In this document: positions 34,011-44,769 of the stretch, piece by piece
Position numbering within the stretch: the stretch's first letter is position 1
Layout of the letters: every line of letters begins with the position of its first letter
DNA from: Agriotes lineatus
Lineage: Eukaryota > Arthropoda > Insecta > Coleoptera > Elateridae
Assembly: GCA_940337035.1 (NCBI GenBank)
Contig: CALNHX010002663.1
Coordinates: 62,001-126,000 of the forward strand
DNA: 64,000 nucleotides
Direction of reading: 5' to 3'
Program-made: the position numbers and the translations under genes
The notes under the pieces: model-generated
Seen by the model: only the letters and a program-made list of their open reading frames with translations
What the model was told of the DNA's origin: nothing
The model's database searches: none

Positions 34011-36289
34011 AACTCGAATTTATTTCACGAGGTCAATTCCAACAATAAACTGTTATTAACGTCTTCTTTTTGTCTAGAATTAAATGAATCCAATTTGTTC
34101 AAAAGGCACGAACGGGCATTCATTTGTCTCATTCTCCATTATTAAGTAGGTTTCGTTGCGGCTTCCGATTTGGATGTATGGTGGCAGCAGCGCCAAATAT
34201 ACTGTTATGATACAGGGGTATAAAAATCAGTTTAAATAGAATTAAAAGATTACAGCAATTAAAAATTATAAAGATTAATTTGGAGATGAATTGGGTATTT
34301 AAATTATTAATATGCATTTAGTAAAGAAAGAAAATAGAATTTATAATTTAATAATATGAGGCTGATTGAGAAACAGAAGGATTCTAACTTAATGTAATAT
34401 CTAAATATGAAATTGAAAAATGATGACAAATACTTTTTCGAGATAAGACTATTGCACATAGTGGGTAGAAATCAAAATAAAGTTTTTATAGAGTGTTGGA
34501 TGGAGAAAATAAGCAATATCGTTAAGAAGTTTGTTTTTATTTTTGAAAATAAAATTAGTAACAGATTTTTGTAAATAGAAATTATTAAAATAAACCCTTA
34601 TTGAAAAGTTAAAAATGTTTGGAACATAAAAGGGTTGCAGTTAATACAATATTTGCGTAGTGAAATAAAAGGAAATGTTAAAAATAAGAAGATGAGCATA
34701 CTAAATGGAGGAAGACAAAGAATATGGTGAGAATATTTAACTAAAGCAGTGCTAATCTACAGAAGAAAATAAAAGGAAAGAAATACTGAATTAAGTTTAT
34801 TGTGGAATTACATTTAACATTGTGCGTCGATTGAGTTAGATTACGAGTTATTTATACGGAAAGAGAGTCGCAGGGAAGTCGTTGACAGAGTGAAAATGTT
34901 TATAGGGCTTGTCAATTGAGGTCTTCGCCGTGGTTTTGAGTGGAGCGGGTGTGATCAGTAGCAAAGTAGAAAGGGGCGTGATAAGTTCAAAGAAAAGGTA
35001 AATGAGTCTAGGTATTAAATAAGAACTAAAATAAAATAAAAATTAAAAGTGAATTAATTATTAAGGAAGTACTTACTATTTGAGATTGTCATATAACAAA
35101 TGTAACTATCAGTATTTGTGATTGAATTTTCAAAGTTGGTTTGACGTAGCGTTTGACAGAAGTTTTTGAATTGTCATAATTAAAATCGGAACTTCAAATT
35201 TCAGAATAAGCAATCTAGATAAAAGGAATCCAGTCTGATTTTCAGTCAAGTGCATTTTCGGGTGCTAGCCGGAAAAATAATTTTGCATATCCAAATTAAA
35301 TAAATAGAGCAATTTAAATTGACTAAATATAATTATAAACATATAGTACTCATAGGTAACACACCGTGGAGCCTTAACCTTATCAATACTTTGAGATGAT
35401 GCTTACAGAAGGTAAAAAACTTCTGCGAAGGACCGTTTCAACAGAAGCAATTATCACGGTTTGCAATCGATTGTTTTTTTATTTTCATTCTTCTTTTGAA
35501 AGTAGCATTTCAATAAGGAAGTAGTGCAATAGAAAATGTAGCTTAGAGCAGTGTAGTTAATAAAGCTCCATATCAAGGAAATAAACATCGGTGAATAATA
35601 TGTACCATTAATTGTTTTGTCCACATATTGGTAAAAGAAAAAAACACCATCACTCATCAGTACTATCAGTAGCGATCGCTTGAAGCGTTCGTCACCGCAA
35701 GGAGTGAACATAATATAGATAATGCATGTACTTCTTATAGAAAGACAAGCTGATAGTGATAAGTGATAATACACGAAAAATTTTAGATATGTGCAAATTG
35801 CTATAATTATAGCTTTGTGCTCTCTCCACCAATAATTCGGTTGACTAAGTTTACAAATGGAAATGAAAAATAAATAATCTACTGTGGTGGTATAAAAAAT
35901 TATACAAGAACATTTTAAATCTATTGTCTGCTAACTAAGAAAGCGGCAGAAAAAAAGTAATGTAGAATATTATTAGTGTTTCAAGTATTTTGCTAGAAAA
36001 TTATCCTTCAGGCTAAAGGCTACGAATGCCTGCATCGCAAATTATGAAATACATATTAATTAAAAACTGGTAGTCCTCAAGGTCCCTTAGACTGCCTGGC
36101 TTGGTATGGCAATTTCCAGTCGTCATCAATATTATCTTAATTTCGCAAACAACAAAAACCACCGAAACAAGCAACATCGCGTAAACAAGTCTTCTTCCAG
36201 GAATAGGCTTTTGCACAATTTAGTGGCTACGCGCTTACAACTAGGTTGTAGGCGACGGTAAAAAAATCGACCATGAACAGAGCTTGTTT
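34011..36289. other. Non-coding, very AT-rich
   Basis: Long AT-rich tract with only chance frames (the longest is 106 aa, minus strand, 35774-35454, with no motif). No repeat boundaries are recognised. Confidence 0.4.
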
Positions 36290-36620
36290 ATAAGAGTGAC
36301 GTCACGAGGATGCAATGATTAAAGAAGGAGGGATTTCCGTGCACGCGCAATGCTTGTTTTGGGTGCCGCGAGCCGATGGAGTCGGCCAAGACAAGCGGCT
36401 TCCTTTTAAACGCAACTTACGCGGCCGCTCTCGCGCTGGCCCGCTGGATCGCAGGCTCTGCATGTCGAAGGAAGACCGAGCGTACGCGTTGTACGCATTT
36501 GAATTTAAAAGCACGCGAAAATCGGCGAGGGCCCGAGGTACGGCTCTCCTTGTCTCGCGCAGGGCGAAGGTTTTTCAACTCCGACCGAACTGTTCTAAAT
36601 ATAGGCTGCTAGAATTTCTA
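36290..36620. promoter_or_regulatory. CpG-rich island with CRE palindrome
   Basis: Begins with GTGACGTCAC at 36296-36305, a full CREB/ATF consensus palindrome, and continues as GC-rich sequence with GCGGCCGC. It is about 1.2-1.6 kb inside the putative first intron. A long frame starting at 36315 runs through it but looks compositional. Regulatory role or an alternative promoter is inferred. Confidence 0.35.
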
Positions 36621-37525
36621 AAATGTGTCAAGAGGAAGGAAAGTTTACTGACCTTGGTGGAAAAACAATGCGCTCTTGCATACAACTCTCAAACATGTGC
36701 AAATGGCTTTCATAAAAGGTGGTCGGTTTATGTTGAGAAAATTCGAAGGTGGCCATGTTTAATGTCAACATTGCATGGTGCAATCCGATCCGGTCATTTT
36801 GTAAACTGGCATTTTAATTAGGCTTTGTTAAGTTACAAGTCGCAAATTGGTTTTACATTTTGGGATACACAGTATTCCAATTAATGAATTCTCACAATAA
36901 TAATGGAAATACAACGTTGTAATGACGTAGTTGGTGGCTCTAGTGGAACGTGTTTTTTTAGAAAATGATACGTCAGGGCAGTGATAATTAACTTTTTTTT
37001 TGATAAATTTAAGATTTACAGCGACAACGATGTTTAATTTTCTCGGTTAACTTAAAAACAACTGCTTGGTTGACTAAATAAACAGACGGAAAATATTCAA
37101 AATTAAGGCCCGCTACTTACAGAAAACAAGATTCTAATGCAAGTTGCTTACTCTTTTTTTCAAATTTCACTCTCCAACCCCATGTTAACTGTTTCCAGCA
37201 GGCGTCTCTTTCTGTCAAATCAACACTACCATAGCCAACTAGATATATTAAATAAGTTTTGAAATGACTTGCACCAAAAATCAATTTTGTAAATTCGTGA
37301 TAAAACAGAAAGTTGCAAACTCCACTGACGCACACGCACAGTTTAACTAATTATACAATTTCCCCGTTCCATAAAAATCAATTTTCCTAATGCCTTGTGT
37401 TGGTAGGAAAAGCGATTTAATCAATTACCGGGAATCATCCCTTTCTTGTACAGTAGGGAGCAGCACGAAATTTCCTCCGTTAAGGAATTCGACGGGGACG
37501 CTTATCGCTGCACCCAAACTAAATT
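36621..37525. other. Non-coding, intron side of the Glut4EF-like exon
   Basis: No exon is recognised; the sequence directly downstream of the donor site (gene orientation) belongs to the intron. AT-rich with no TE signature. Confidence 0.4.
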
Positions 37526-37527
37526 AC
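37526..37527 (-). other. Predicted splice donor of the Glut4EF-like exon
   Basis: On the minus strand the coding sequence reads GTC-GAG|GTAATTTAG. The GT directly follows an intact codon (phase 0), and translation would otherwise stop two codons later. This supports GAG|GTAATT as the exon end. Confidence 0.65.
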
Positions 37528-37917
37528 CTCGACTCCTGGGGGGAATATGCTGATGATAACCTCGTCGCTCTCCAGGTTGTGGTTTAGGACTTCGCCGCAG
37601 ACCTCGCGTCCGTTGTAGGTGACGTAGGCCCTTTGTCCGGGCACGAGCTCGATGCCGGCGATGGACCGAAATCCGGGCCCGATGAGGTCCACCTCCCGGA
37701 ATTCGGCCGTGGTGCGCCCCAAATTCCCTTGCCGGGAGTCGAACCGCACCGAATAGCGCGTGTTGGGTGTAAGATTAATGCAGTTATTATTCTCGGGGAA
37801 ACTCGCGGGAGTTTTCACTGCGTGGATGACGCCCGAGTAGAATTTGCCGTCTTCCCCGGGAGCGCACACTCTTGTACCGATAATTGATCTTTTGGCCAAG
37901 CGTTTGCCAGTAGACAT
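37528..37917 (-). CDS. Glut4EF: First coding exon of a ZNF395/Glut4EF-family transcription factor
   Basis: ATG at 37917-37915 opens a 130-codon exon that ends at a phase-0 donor. Residues 1-20 contain GKRLAKRSIIGTRVCAPG, matching the start of vertebrate ZNF395 (RLGKRSLLGARVLGP) and insect Glut4EF. Residues about 92-128 (PGQRAYVTYNGREVCGEVLN, ESDEVIISIFPPGVE) align with the ZNF395 block PGQKVYVWYGGQECTGLVE. This is the conserved N-terminal module (DUF4772-type, as I recall); the C2H2 zinc finger and DNA-binding C-terminus of the family would be in later exons to the left, which I could not find in this window. The protein is a nuclear DNA-binding regulator (GLUT4 enhancer factor/HDBP relatives). 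GC content and intact frame contrast with the surrounding DNA, supporting purifying selection. Family assignment is from memory of motifs. Confidence 0.8.
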
Positions 37918-38640
37918 GATGCAATTTTACGAGGTTGAAGCGAGCGCTATACGACGACGATAACTACAGTCCTTTATCTATCACTCTTTGCCCGAAAACG
38001 TATCTGTGAAGTACAGTCTTCGCACCAGAACCTTCTGCCTCGACTCCTGCTGCGGGCTGAAGCACTCTATAGATACATTGCAATCCAAATCCGTGAATTT
38101 TTCGTAACAATCAAAACACATACTAATATCTTTCATAATATGAACTTAGCCTATGACGGAGTAGGCTGCGTCACCGCGAACAGTTGAAAGTCGACTGGTG
38201 CGGTTCCGCCGGCCGGCGACTGCGATCAGCTGATCGCGTGACACCTGTTCACCATCTCCGTCGCCCACAACCGCCGTAAGCGAGACAAGGACGCCGTATC
38301 AACGCTTAGCTCGCGGGCACGCGTAGCGGCCCGGCCACAGCTGATGATAACAACAAACGCACGTGATGCGCGAGAGCCGCCGCCATTGGTAGACCGCGGT
38401 GACCTACATCCAGCCATTGGCCAACTTGAGTCGGTGGGGGGAAAGGTCACACGGGACTCAACTATCTTCGTCGCTCGTGACGGAATTTTGTTTGAATGGG
38501 CGTGTGAGCTGCAACCGGCGCGGGTTGTTAGCTTTTGTTGTACGTCAGCTGAGCTGTAGCACGTTGAAGTGAGACGAGGGCGGTGACGTGCCGCGAGGTC
38601 CGCTACCAAGGACCATTTTCAATTGACATTGAATGTGGTA
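37918..38640 (-). promoter_or_regulatory. Probable promoter and 5' UTR of the Glut4EF-like gene
   Basis: CpG-rich sequence directly upstream of the start codon (gene on minus strand), containing palindromes such as CAGCTGATCGCGTGA and GCCGGCCGGC and several CAGCTG/CACGTG-type E-boxes. GC content falls abruptly beyond about 38640. A 127-aa minus-strand frame (38609-38226) is rich in Ser/Arg and looks compositional. The transcription start cannot be placed; no convincing TATA box is seen. Confidence 0.5.
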
Positions 38641-39119
38641 AATGATGGTAAAGGTTGCGGTGTAAGTATAGCCGGAGTTCTAACGTGCGATTTTCTTTCG
38701 GACGAGAATGGCGAAGTAACAGCCGTATTTTCACTTTGTTTCAATGTTTGGACTGAATTTCATAGCAACAAATACTTTTCTATGGTCACCTGGTGGACGA
38801 CCTACCCCCTTAGTCCTCGTGATTATGGCCAACTTCAATGTCAACATTTTATTTTGAAAATACTAACTTAATAGTAACGTAGGTATCATCTTAAGTTTGA
38901 ATACATAAAAATACTTTCCAATTGATGAAAATAAAAATACTAATTAAAATCAGAAATACACTTATCATACGAAAATTCCTAAATTTTTATTCAGATAAAT
39001 GAACAAGAAATGGCACCGTAAGCGAAAACGAATCATGAATTATAATAATACAGCCAAAATTGATTAATTTAAGTCTATAAATAACACGGATAGAACGACT
39101 TATTTATTTATTATGCAGG
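38641..39119. other. Non-coding, nothing recognised
   Basis: Intergenic AT-rich sequence between the promoter island and a foldback element. The frame at 38623-38871 has no motif. Confidence 0.4.
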
Positions 39120-40184
39120 GTGTATGCAAATGATACTGGCGAATCGTCGTGTTAAAATAAGATTAAGCCAAACATACTTTAGCACAAAGTTGCACCCCTA
39201 GTGACTTACGGCCCCGTAAAGGTCAAGAAGAAATAACATATTTAAATTTATTAATCAAGAACTCCATGACATATATTACTCATATTTGAAATACGTGAGT
39301 ATCTACTATTAAGTAATACATCCTCCTAATGGTTTTGAAATTGATGCATAGGGGGCGTTTCTGCAGCTAGTTACGGTTATATTTTTTTGCCGAAAAATTA
39401 CGATGGACCAATTTCATCACAGATTTTTTTAAATTGGAGTTTACGTTTTCATCAAAATAAATGAACATTTACATGTCCCCGAAAGATAAAAAATACTCCA
39501 AAAATAATGTTATTCATGAATCCTTAGCTTGTTATTAACCATTTTAGTTTTCAAATTTCACTAAACATTAATTTTTTTTAATTGACAGTGAAGAACACCG
39601 AAATCGTTGTTAAGAAACAGGAAATCGGCAGTGAAGTAATCCATTTTTTGCGACTTTTTGCGGTTGGCCGGGTGACAGAAAACGTCAACATAACCTATAA
39701 GAGTTAATTAAAATTTCTAATTTCACGATTTCTCGACTTAAAAACACATAATGTGCACCTCGGCACTGAAGTTCCTTTTTTACCTTGATGTAGTTTATTT
39801 GCCTCGGCCGTACGGTCCTCTGCAAGTAAATTCCACATTGGTGAAAAAAGTTAAACTTTAGGGTCTTGGTATAGAAATAACAAACTTTTTGATTACAGTT
39901 TAATCAAAACTGTAAGACTGATTAGCTGCAACAGTGCCCCCTGTGCATCAATTTCTAAACCATGAAGATGGTGCAAGCATTAGTCACCCGCATACATACT
40001 CATGTAATGCCAAATATGAGTACTCTGTGTCACGGCATTCTTGTTTAATAAATTTAAATATATTTTTTCTTCTTACCTTTAAGGGTCTGAAAGTTATCCT
40101 TATCAGCGGCACACTTGGTAGAAAGGTATGTTTGACTTAATCTTCTAATTTTGACTCAAGGATTCGTCCGTATCATGTATGCTA
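39120..40184. mobile_element. Large imperfect foldback element
   Basis: Arms of about 270 bp: the left arm (GTATGCAAATGATAC, TTAAGCCAAACATAC, ATATTTAAATTTATTAA, ACTCATATTTG, GAAATTGATGCATAGGGGGC, GCAGCTA) is mirrored in the right arm in the same order (TAGCTGC, GCCCCCTGTGCATCAATTTC, CAAATATGAGT, and so on to GTATCATGTATGC). Arm identity is moderate, so the insertion is old. No TSD or protein was found in the roughly 520-bp spacer. Class unassigned. Confidence 0.7.
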
Positions 40185-40696
40185 CTTCATTTTAATAATA
40201 TGAAATTTATAAATACGTGTTATTTAACATTTATATGATATAAAAACAGTTAATATTAATAAAATAAATTCAAATTCAATTCAAAAAGACATTAGACAAA
40301 TGTATGCTACGCAGCAAAGGCCACACAAAGTAGGTACTGATCATCAAGTAAATTTTCATTGGCGGCTCTCAATATTGCGAATGTTGTCAGATACACTGTA
40401 TTGTTTAATTAGACAAATTCTTTATGCTAGCCAGTTTTTGCTTTGAACCAATATTGCTGTGATTATTATAATAGGTACGAACAATTAAAACTCTAATCAA
40501 GACATGCGGACGGAGAACACTACGTTTAGGGCTGTACACCGTTTCGGGATTATTTGAATTTGTAAATGTTAAAATAAAAGTGCTCGCGACATCTAGTGTG
40601 TGCTGATTCGAATTAATTTTCATTCCAAATGCAAGACGAATAGGAAATCTTCTTTTTTAAACGGAAATAGGAGACCCTTATCAGATGGGATTCAGT
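40185..40696. other. Non-coding, nothing recognised
   Basis: AT-rich flank between two DNA transposons. Confidence 0.4.
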
Positions 40697-41075
40697 CAAT
40701 TCGAGAGGAACGGCTAAAGTTAGGACGGCGTACCAACGTTGCCAGTTCGTGCACTGATGGATAAAGCGGGAAACTTAAACTTTCAAACTAATATGTTTCA
40801 AATTACAATGATACGTATATTAACTCAAAAATTTACCGTAACAGGAACTGTTATGATTACGCATAAATTCTCCAAAATTTAATAAATTATCTTTACTTTA
40901 ATTTCCTTTTAGAGAAGCCAAATGACATATTCATTTGTTAAATTAATAAAAATGAGGTTATTTATACATTTTATATTTTTTATTAACAAAAATTTAGATA
41001 TAATATAATTATTAATTTAAATATTTATTAATGTAAATATTAAAAGATAATACAAAATATTTTTTTCCTAATTAT

Positions 41076-41267
41076 TCACTCATATAAATGATCATTTCCA
41101 GGATCCTTAGATATAATTTCTGAATGCGTGCTATGTAAATTTTCTGTAATTAGCCGAGTTTCTTCAATATTGGGTTTCGGGCTACAGTTTCTGACCTTAT
41201 TTTTGTTTACGTGTTGAATGAAAAGAGGCCTGTTTTCGAATCTTCTTATTAGCTGGCTATCCAACAT
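41076..41267 (-). pseudogene. Inverted copy of the MULE transposase 3' end in the left TIR
   Basis: The minus-strand frame (63 aa) contains RRFENRPLFIQHVNKNK and SEIISKDPGNDHLYE, the same peptide that the plus strand encodes in the right TIR (RKFENRPLFIQHVNK at about 42510-42560). The left arm is therefore a reversed duplicate of the element's 3' end including coding sequence, not an independent gene. Confidence 0.7.
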
Positions 41268-41344
41268 ACTCTGTTTTCAAATCAAAGTTTTTTTATTTCT
41301 ATTTCACTAATGGATTCAGCACTTTTTAAAAAATAACTATATTT

Positions 41345-42560
41345 ATTGCCATTGACAGCACAGATGGGCTTACTGCCTATGATTTTGAACTCACTACCAT
41401 TTTAAGTGTAGATGAGTTTAATGAAGTGATACCCTTAGCATTTATGTTTTCTAACAGGAAAAATTCTTATATCAATCAAGTTTTCTTTCAGAAAATAAGA
41501 GATAACGTGAGCATTATAAAAACTGACACTTTTATGTCAGATATAACAAATGTATTTTATAACCCATGGGAAAATATAATGGGTCCACCACATAAACAGC
41601 TTTATTGTTCCTGGCACATAGATCGTGCGTGGCAGTCAAATTTGTCAAAAATTAATAATGCTGAGAAGAGGGAATGGGTTTATTAAACTTTAAAATATTT
41701 ACAGACACTTTTGGATCTGCAGAAATTTCAAGTTTTTGGATATTCTGAAAATGAATCAACATTAAAGTTTCGTCAATATTTCATTAATTACTATGCAACT
41801 TGTTTTGAAAAATGGGCCTATTGTTTTAGAGTTGGAGCAATTGCCAATACAAATATACATCCCGAGAGTATGCATAAAACACTACGACACTTCATGTTTT
41901 GATGGAGTTTTTAAAAAATAAAAAAATTGAAAGACTTATGAAACTAACAAAATAGGATACTTCAGAACTAGTGAAAAATATCCATGCAAGACATCGTGTA
42001 GCAATATTCACCAAGTTTACTGAGAACGTAATAGAAGACAACAAAGTTTATACCATTCAATGTGATTCTAGTGAAAACACATATTTAGTTACAAAAAATC
42101 TTTCCGACGGTAATGTATGCTGCCCAATAAAATCCTCTATTTTCTCCATATGTTTGCATTCCTTTAGCTGCACTTGTGTGGATTTCAATATAAGAACTGT
42201 AATCTGTAAACATATACATTATATTGCATCTAATTACCCAAACTCAGCTCCTGGTAGCACAGATATAATAGCAGGAAATAGTAGTAATGAAGTTAACAAT
42301 GTTATTCAAAATTTAGCAACATTTTCATGATATAACTTTTGGATGAAATAAGTTCTGGAGCTTTAAGTTTAGTTCAAAATATAAAAACCAAAGAGTATTC
42401 AACCGAACAATTAAAACTAATTTTAGATAATATAAAAAGTGCTGAATCCATTAGTGAAATGGAAATAAAAAACTTTGATTTGAAAACAGGGTATTTTAGA
42501 GAGCCAGCTAATAAGAAAATTTGAAAACAGGCCTCTTTTCATTCAACACGTAAACAAAAT
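41345..42560 (+). pseudogene. MULE transposase (DDE + SWIM zinc finger), broken
   Basis: Starts abruptly at the first catalytic block (AIDSTDGLTAYDFELTT, expected D..HGT), then PLAFMFSNRKNS, FMSDITNVFYNPW (second Asp), YCSWHIDRAWQ (CxxH), NTNIHPESMHKTLRHFM (third, Glu) and a SWIM finger CTCVDFNIRTVICKH (CxC...CxH) at about 42170-42215. These belong to the MULE transposase family. Stops at 41684, 41901 and later split the frame. The N-terminal DNA-binding part is missing: the left TIR abuts the catalytic core directly. Non-functional. Confidence 0.8.
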
Positions 42561-43189
42561 AAGAACAGAAACTGTAGGAAACCCAATATTGAAGAAACTC
42601 GGCTAATTACAGAAACTTTATATGGCACGCATTCAGAAATTGTATCAAAGGATCCTGGAAATGATCATTTATATAAGGAAAAAAATATTTTGTATTATCT
42701 TTTAATATTTACATTAATAATTATTTAAATTAATAATTATATTATATATAAATTTTGGTTAATAAAAAATGTAAAATGTTTAAATAAACTGATTTTTATT
42801 AATTTAACAAATGAATATTGGCATTTGGCTTCTCTAAAAGAAAATTAAAGTAAATATAATTTAGTAAATTTAGGAGAATTTATGCGTAATCATAACAGTT
42901 GCTGTTACGGTAAATTTTTAAATTAATATACGTATCATTGTAATTTGAAACATATTAGTTTAAAAGTTTAAGTTTCTCGCTTTATCCATCAGTGCACGAA
43001 CTGGCAACGTTGGTACGCCGTCCTAACTTTAGCCGTTCCTCAATTCGAGCACTCATTGTCCCATGTTTTGACCAATATTTAGATTTAACGTTAGTTTGAA
43101 AGTCAACCACCAAGATTTAACCAGATGGCGGCACGTGCATCCCTCGAACCTAACTATATTATAAAATCCTGAAAATCAACTTCTCATTA

Positions 43190-43437
43190 TTTTATCTACG
43201 ACAAATTGGTGGAAGTAATGAACGAAATGGGATTTTGCCGGACACGTCGCAAGGCGAAAGGATAAATAGATGGAGCACTAAGATAATAAACTGGAGACCG
43301 TGGATGGGCAAAAAATCAAGAGGGAGACCAAACACGAGATGGTACGACATTAAGAAGATCGCAGGATTGAAATGGATAGAAACAGCTGGAGGCCTATGTT
43401 CAACAATGGACGCAAGAAGGCTGAAAAGAAACTAAAG
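43190..43437 (+). pseudogene. LINE ORF2 C-terminal fragment (plus strand)
   Basis: The frame reads NRWSTKIINWRPWMGKKSRG, RPNTRWYDIKKIAGLKWIET, A followed, after a break, by CSTMDARRLKRN. This is the Arg-rich tail of RTE-like insect LINE proteins (W.P..GKR.RGRP..RW.DDI.K.AG..W...A). The frame is slightly damaged and no RT palm lies upstream on this strand, so it is a 5'-truncated copy, opposite in orientation to the LINE at 44.3-47.0 kb. Confidence 0.7.
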
Positions 43438-44329
43438 AAGAAAGAATGAAAGAAAGAACGGTGATAAATCTAAGCATTGAATTAAAAAAATAATGACAAC
43501 ATTCAGCGCAGCAGAAGTCTCAAAAGAACTCAACATAAAAACGGATTGTTTTAAATATACAGGTTATTTCTTAAGTCGACCGTATGGTTTCTGAAGGTAC
43601 ATTGTTAAATAAAAAGAAATTAAAAACTTCAGTTTTTTCAGATCCGTAGGTTCTGAAATACAGAGTGTTCAAGTTTTAGAGTCACTTCAATTTTGCTTAT
43701 AACAACAGAACGCTTTGATCGGTTTAGATGACATTCGATATAATGTTCCAAATTGGCGTAAGCCATTCTTTGAGATGATATTGGTTATTATCGGTGGATA
43801 AAACATGGGTGTCACGACATAAAGCAGCCATCTTTTAGATAATGTCTATTATGATTTAGATACAAAAAATAAACCGTGTCATATATTTTTTTAAAGCAGA
43901 TGCATTCTATGATGTATACCAAGAAAACAAAATGACTAAATACTTACTCATTTCACATTGCGTTGACAATTCTTACAGTTACCAAACTTCTTAATTAAGA
44001 ATAATGTACAAGTGAAAGGTGTTATACAGAAAGTGTTCGACTTGAAAAATTCAAAAGCAAATAAATGAGAGACTAGGCAAACAACAAACTGAAGAGCAAG
44101 AAATTAAAAGAAAAAGAATAGAAGATACGAAAGGAACTGGAAAAGAAGATAAAAGGAATACCAGGGGGTCAGCAAGAAGATAATAAGATTACTAGAGTAT
44201 TATAGAAGGGAAGAGTTTAAAACGCAAGCCACGGAGGAAATAAAATACATGAAATGCTCATGAAGCTAAAGAGAAACTCGGCGGAGTTAAGAAATCTGAT
44301 AAAGGAAATAATACCATATCTTGTGCTCT
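43438..44329. other. Non-coding, repeat-derived A-rich sequence
   Basis: A-rich text just after the LINE fragment (AAAGAAGAAAGAATGAAAGA) could be a decayed poly-A tail. The rest has no motif that I recognise. Confidence 0.35.
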
Positions 44330-44570
44330 TTGTGCTTTGCAATTCTTGATTTTACATCTGTGTTGCATTCTCCGTGTTCTTAGACTATTGCTAAATTTTG
44401 AATATTGTCTAATAGTATTTCTGTCGGATTCGTAGACATGGTTCTTACAGTTTATGTTTTTTCTGGTTGATTTCTAATCCGACTGATATGGATGGTTTTT
44501 GCAATATCACATTATGTAATCCGCATAGTCTAGGTCTTCGATATCTTGTTAAAATCTCCGTTGTAAGCCC
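44330..44570 (-). pseudogene. RTE-like LINE reverse transcriptase, 3' part (left of hAT insertion)
   Basis: On the minus strand, directly after the hAT boundary, the frame reads DIEDLDYADYIM, the F/YADD catalytic box of a LINE RT with the second Asp changed to Tyr, followed by KSTRKNINCKNHVYESD and SNSLRTRRMQHRCKIKNCKA. It continues the RT sequence at 46485-47010, showing that the hAT element at 44571-46476 inserted between motif B and motif C. Confidence 0.65.
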
Positions 44571-44769
44571 CAGTGGCGTAACTGGGTACCCGCAGACCCC
44601 GCAGCCGCGGCGGGCCTTGAGGCTGAGGAGGCCCGAAAGGCACCCTAATTTTTTTTCTTTCATTCAATAAAGGCTTATCGAAACAAATAAGCACATACTG
44701 TACATCACATTCTAATATCAACTGCATGTACGTATATGAAGAGTAAAAAAAAAAAAACGAAAATGATAC

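Larger units (their letters stand above)
40706..43040 (+). mobile_element. MULE-type DNA transposon with about 620-bp TIRs and 9-bp TSD
   Basis: Outer ends AGGAACGGCTAAAGTTAGGA and the mirror TCCTAACTTTAGCCGTTCCT are flanked by a perfect 9-bp direct repeat CAATTCGAG (40697-40705 and 43041-43049), the TSD size of Mutator-like elements. The inverted arms run about 40706-41333 and 42424-43040 at high identity. The 1.1-kb core encodes a broken transposase (41345-42530). The arms include transposase 3' coding sequence, so that segment is present twice in opposite orientation. Confidence 0.9.

Noticed and set aside
36315..36821. 168-aa plus-strand open frame
   Set aside because: Starts in a GC-rich island where stops are rare, shows no domain, and is overlapped by other long frames on both strands.
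38226..38609. 127-aa minus-strand frame upstream of the Glut4EF-like exon
   Set aside because: Ser/Arg-rich translation of a CpG-rich promoter or 5' UTR; no family motif and no Met-proximal conservation with the real exon.
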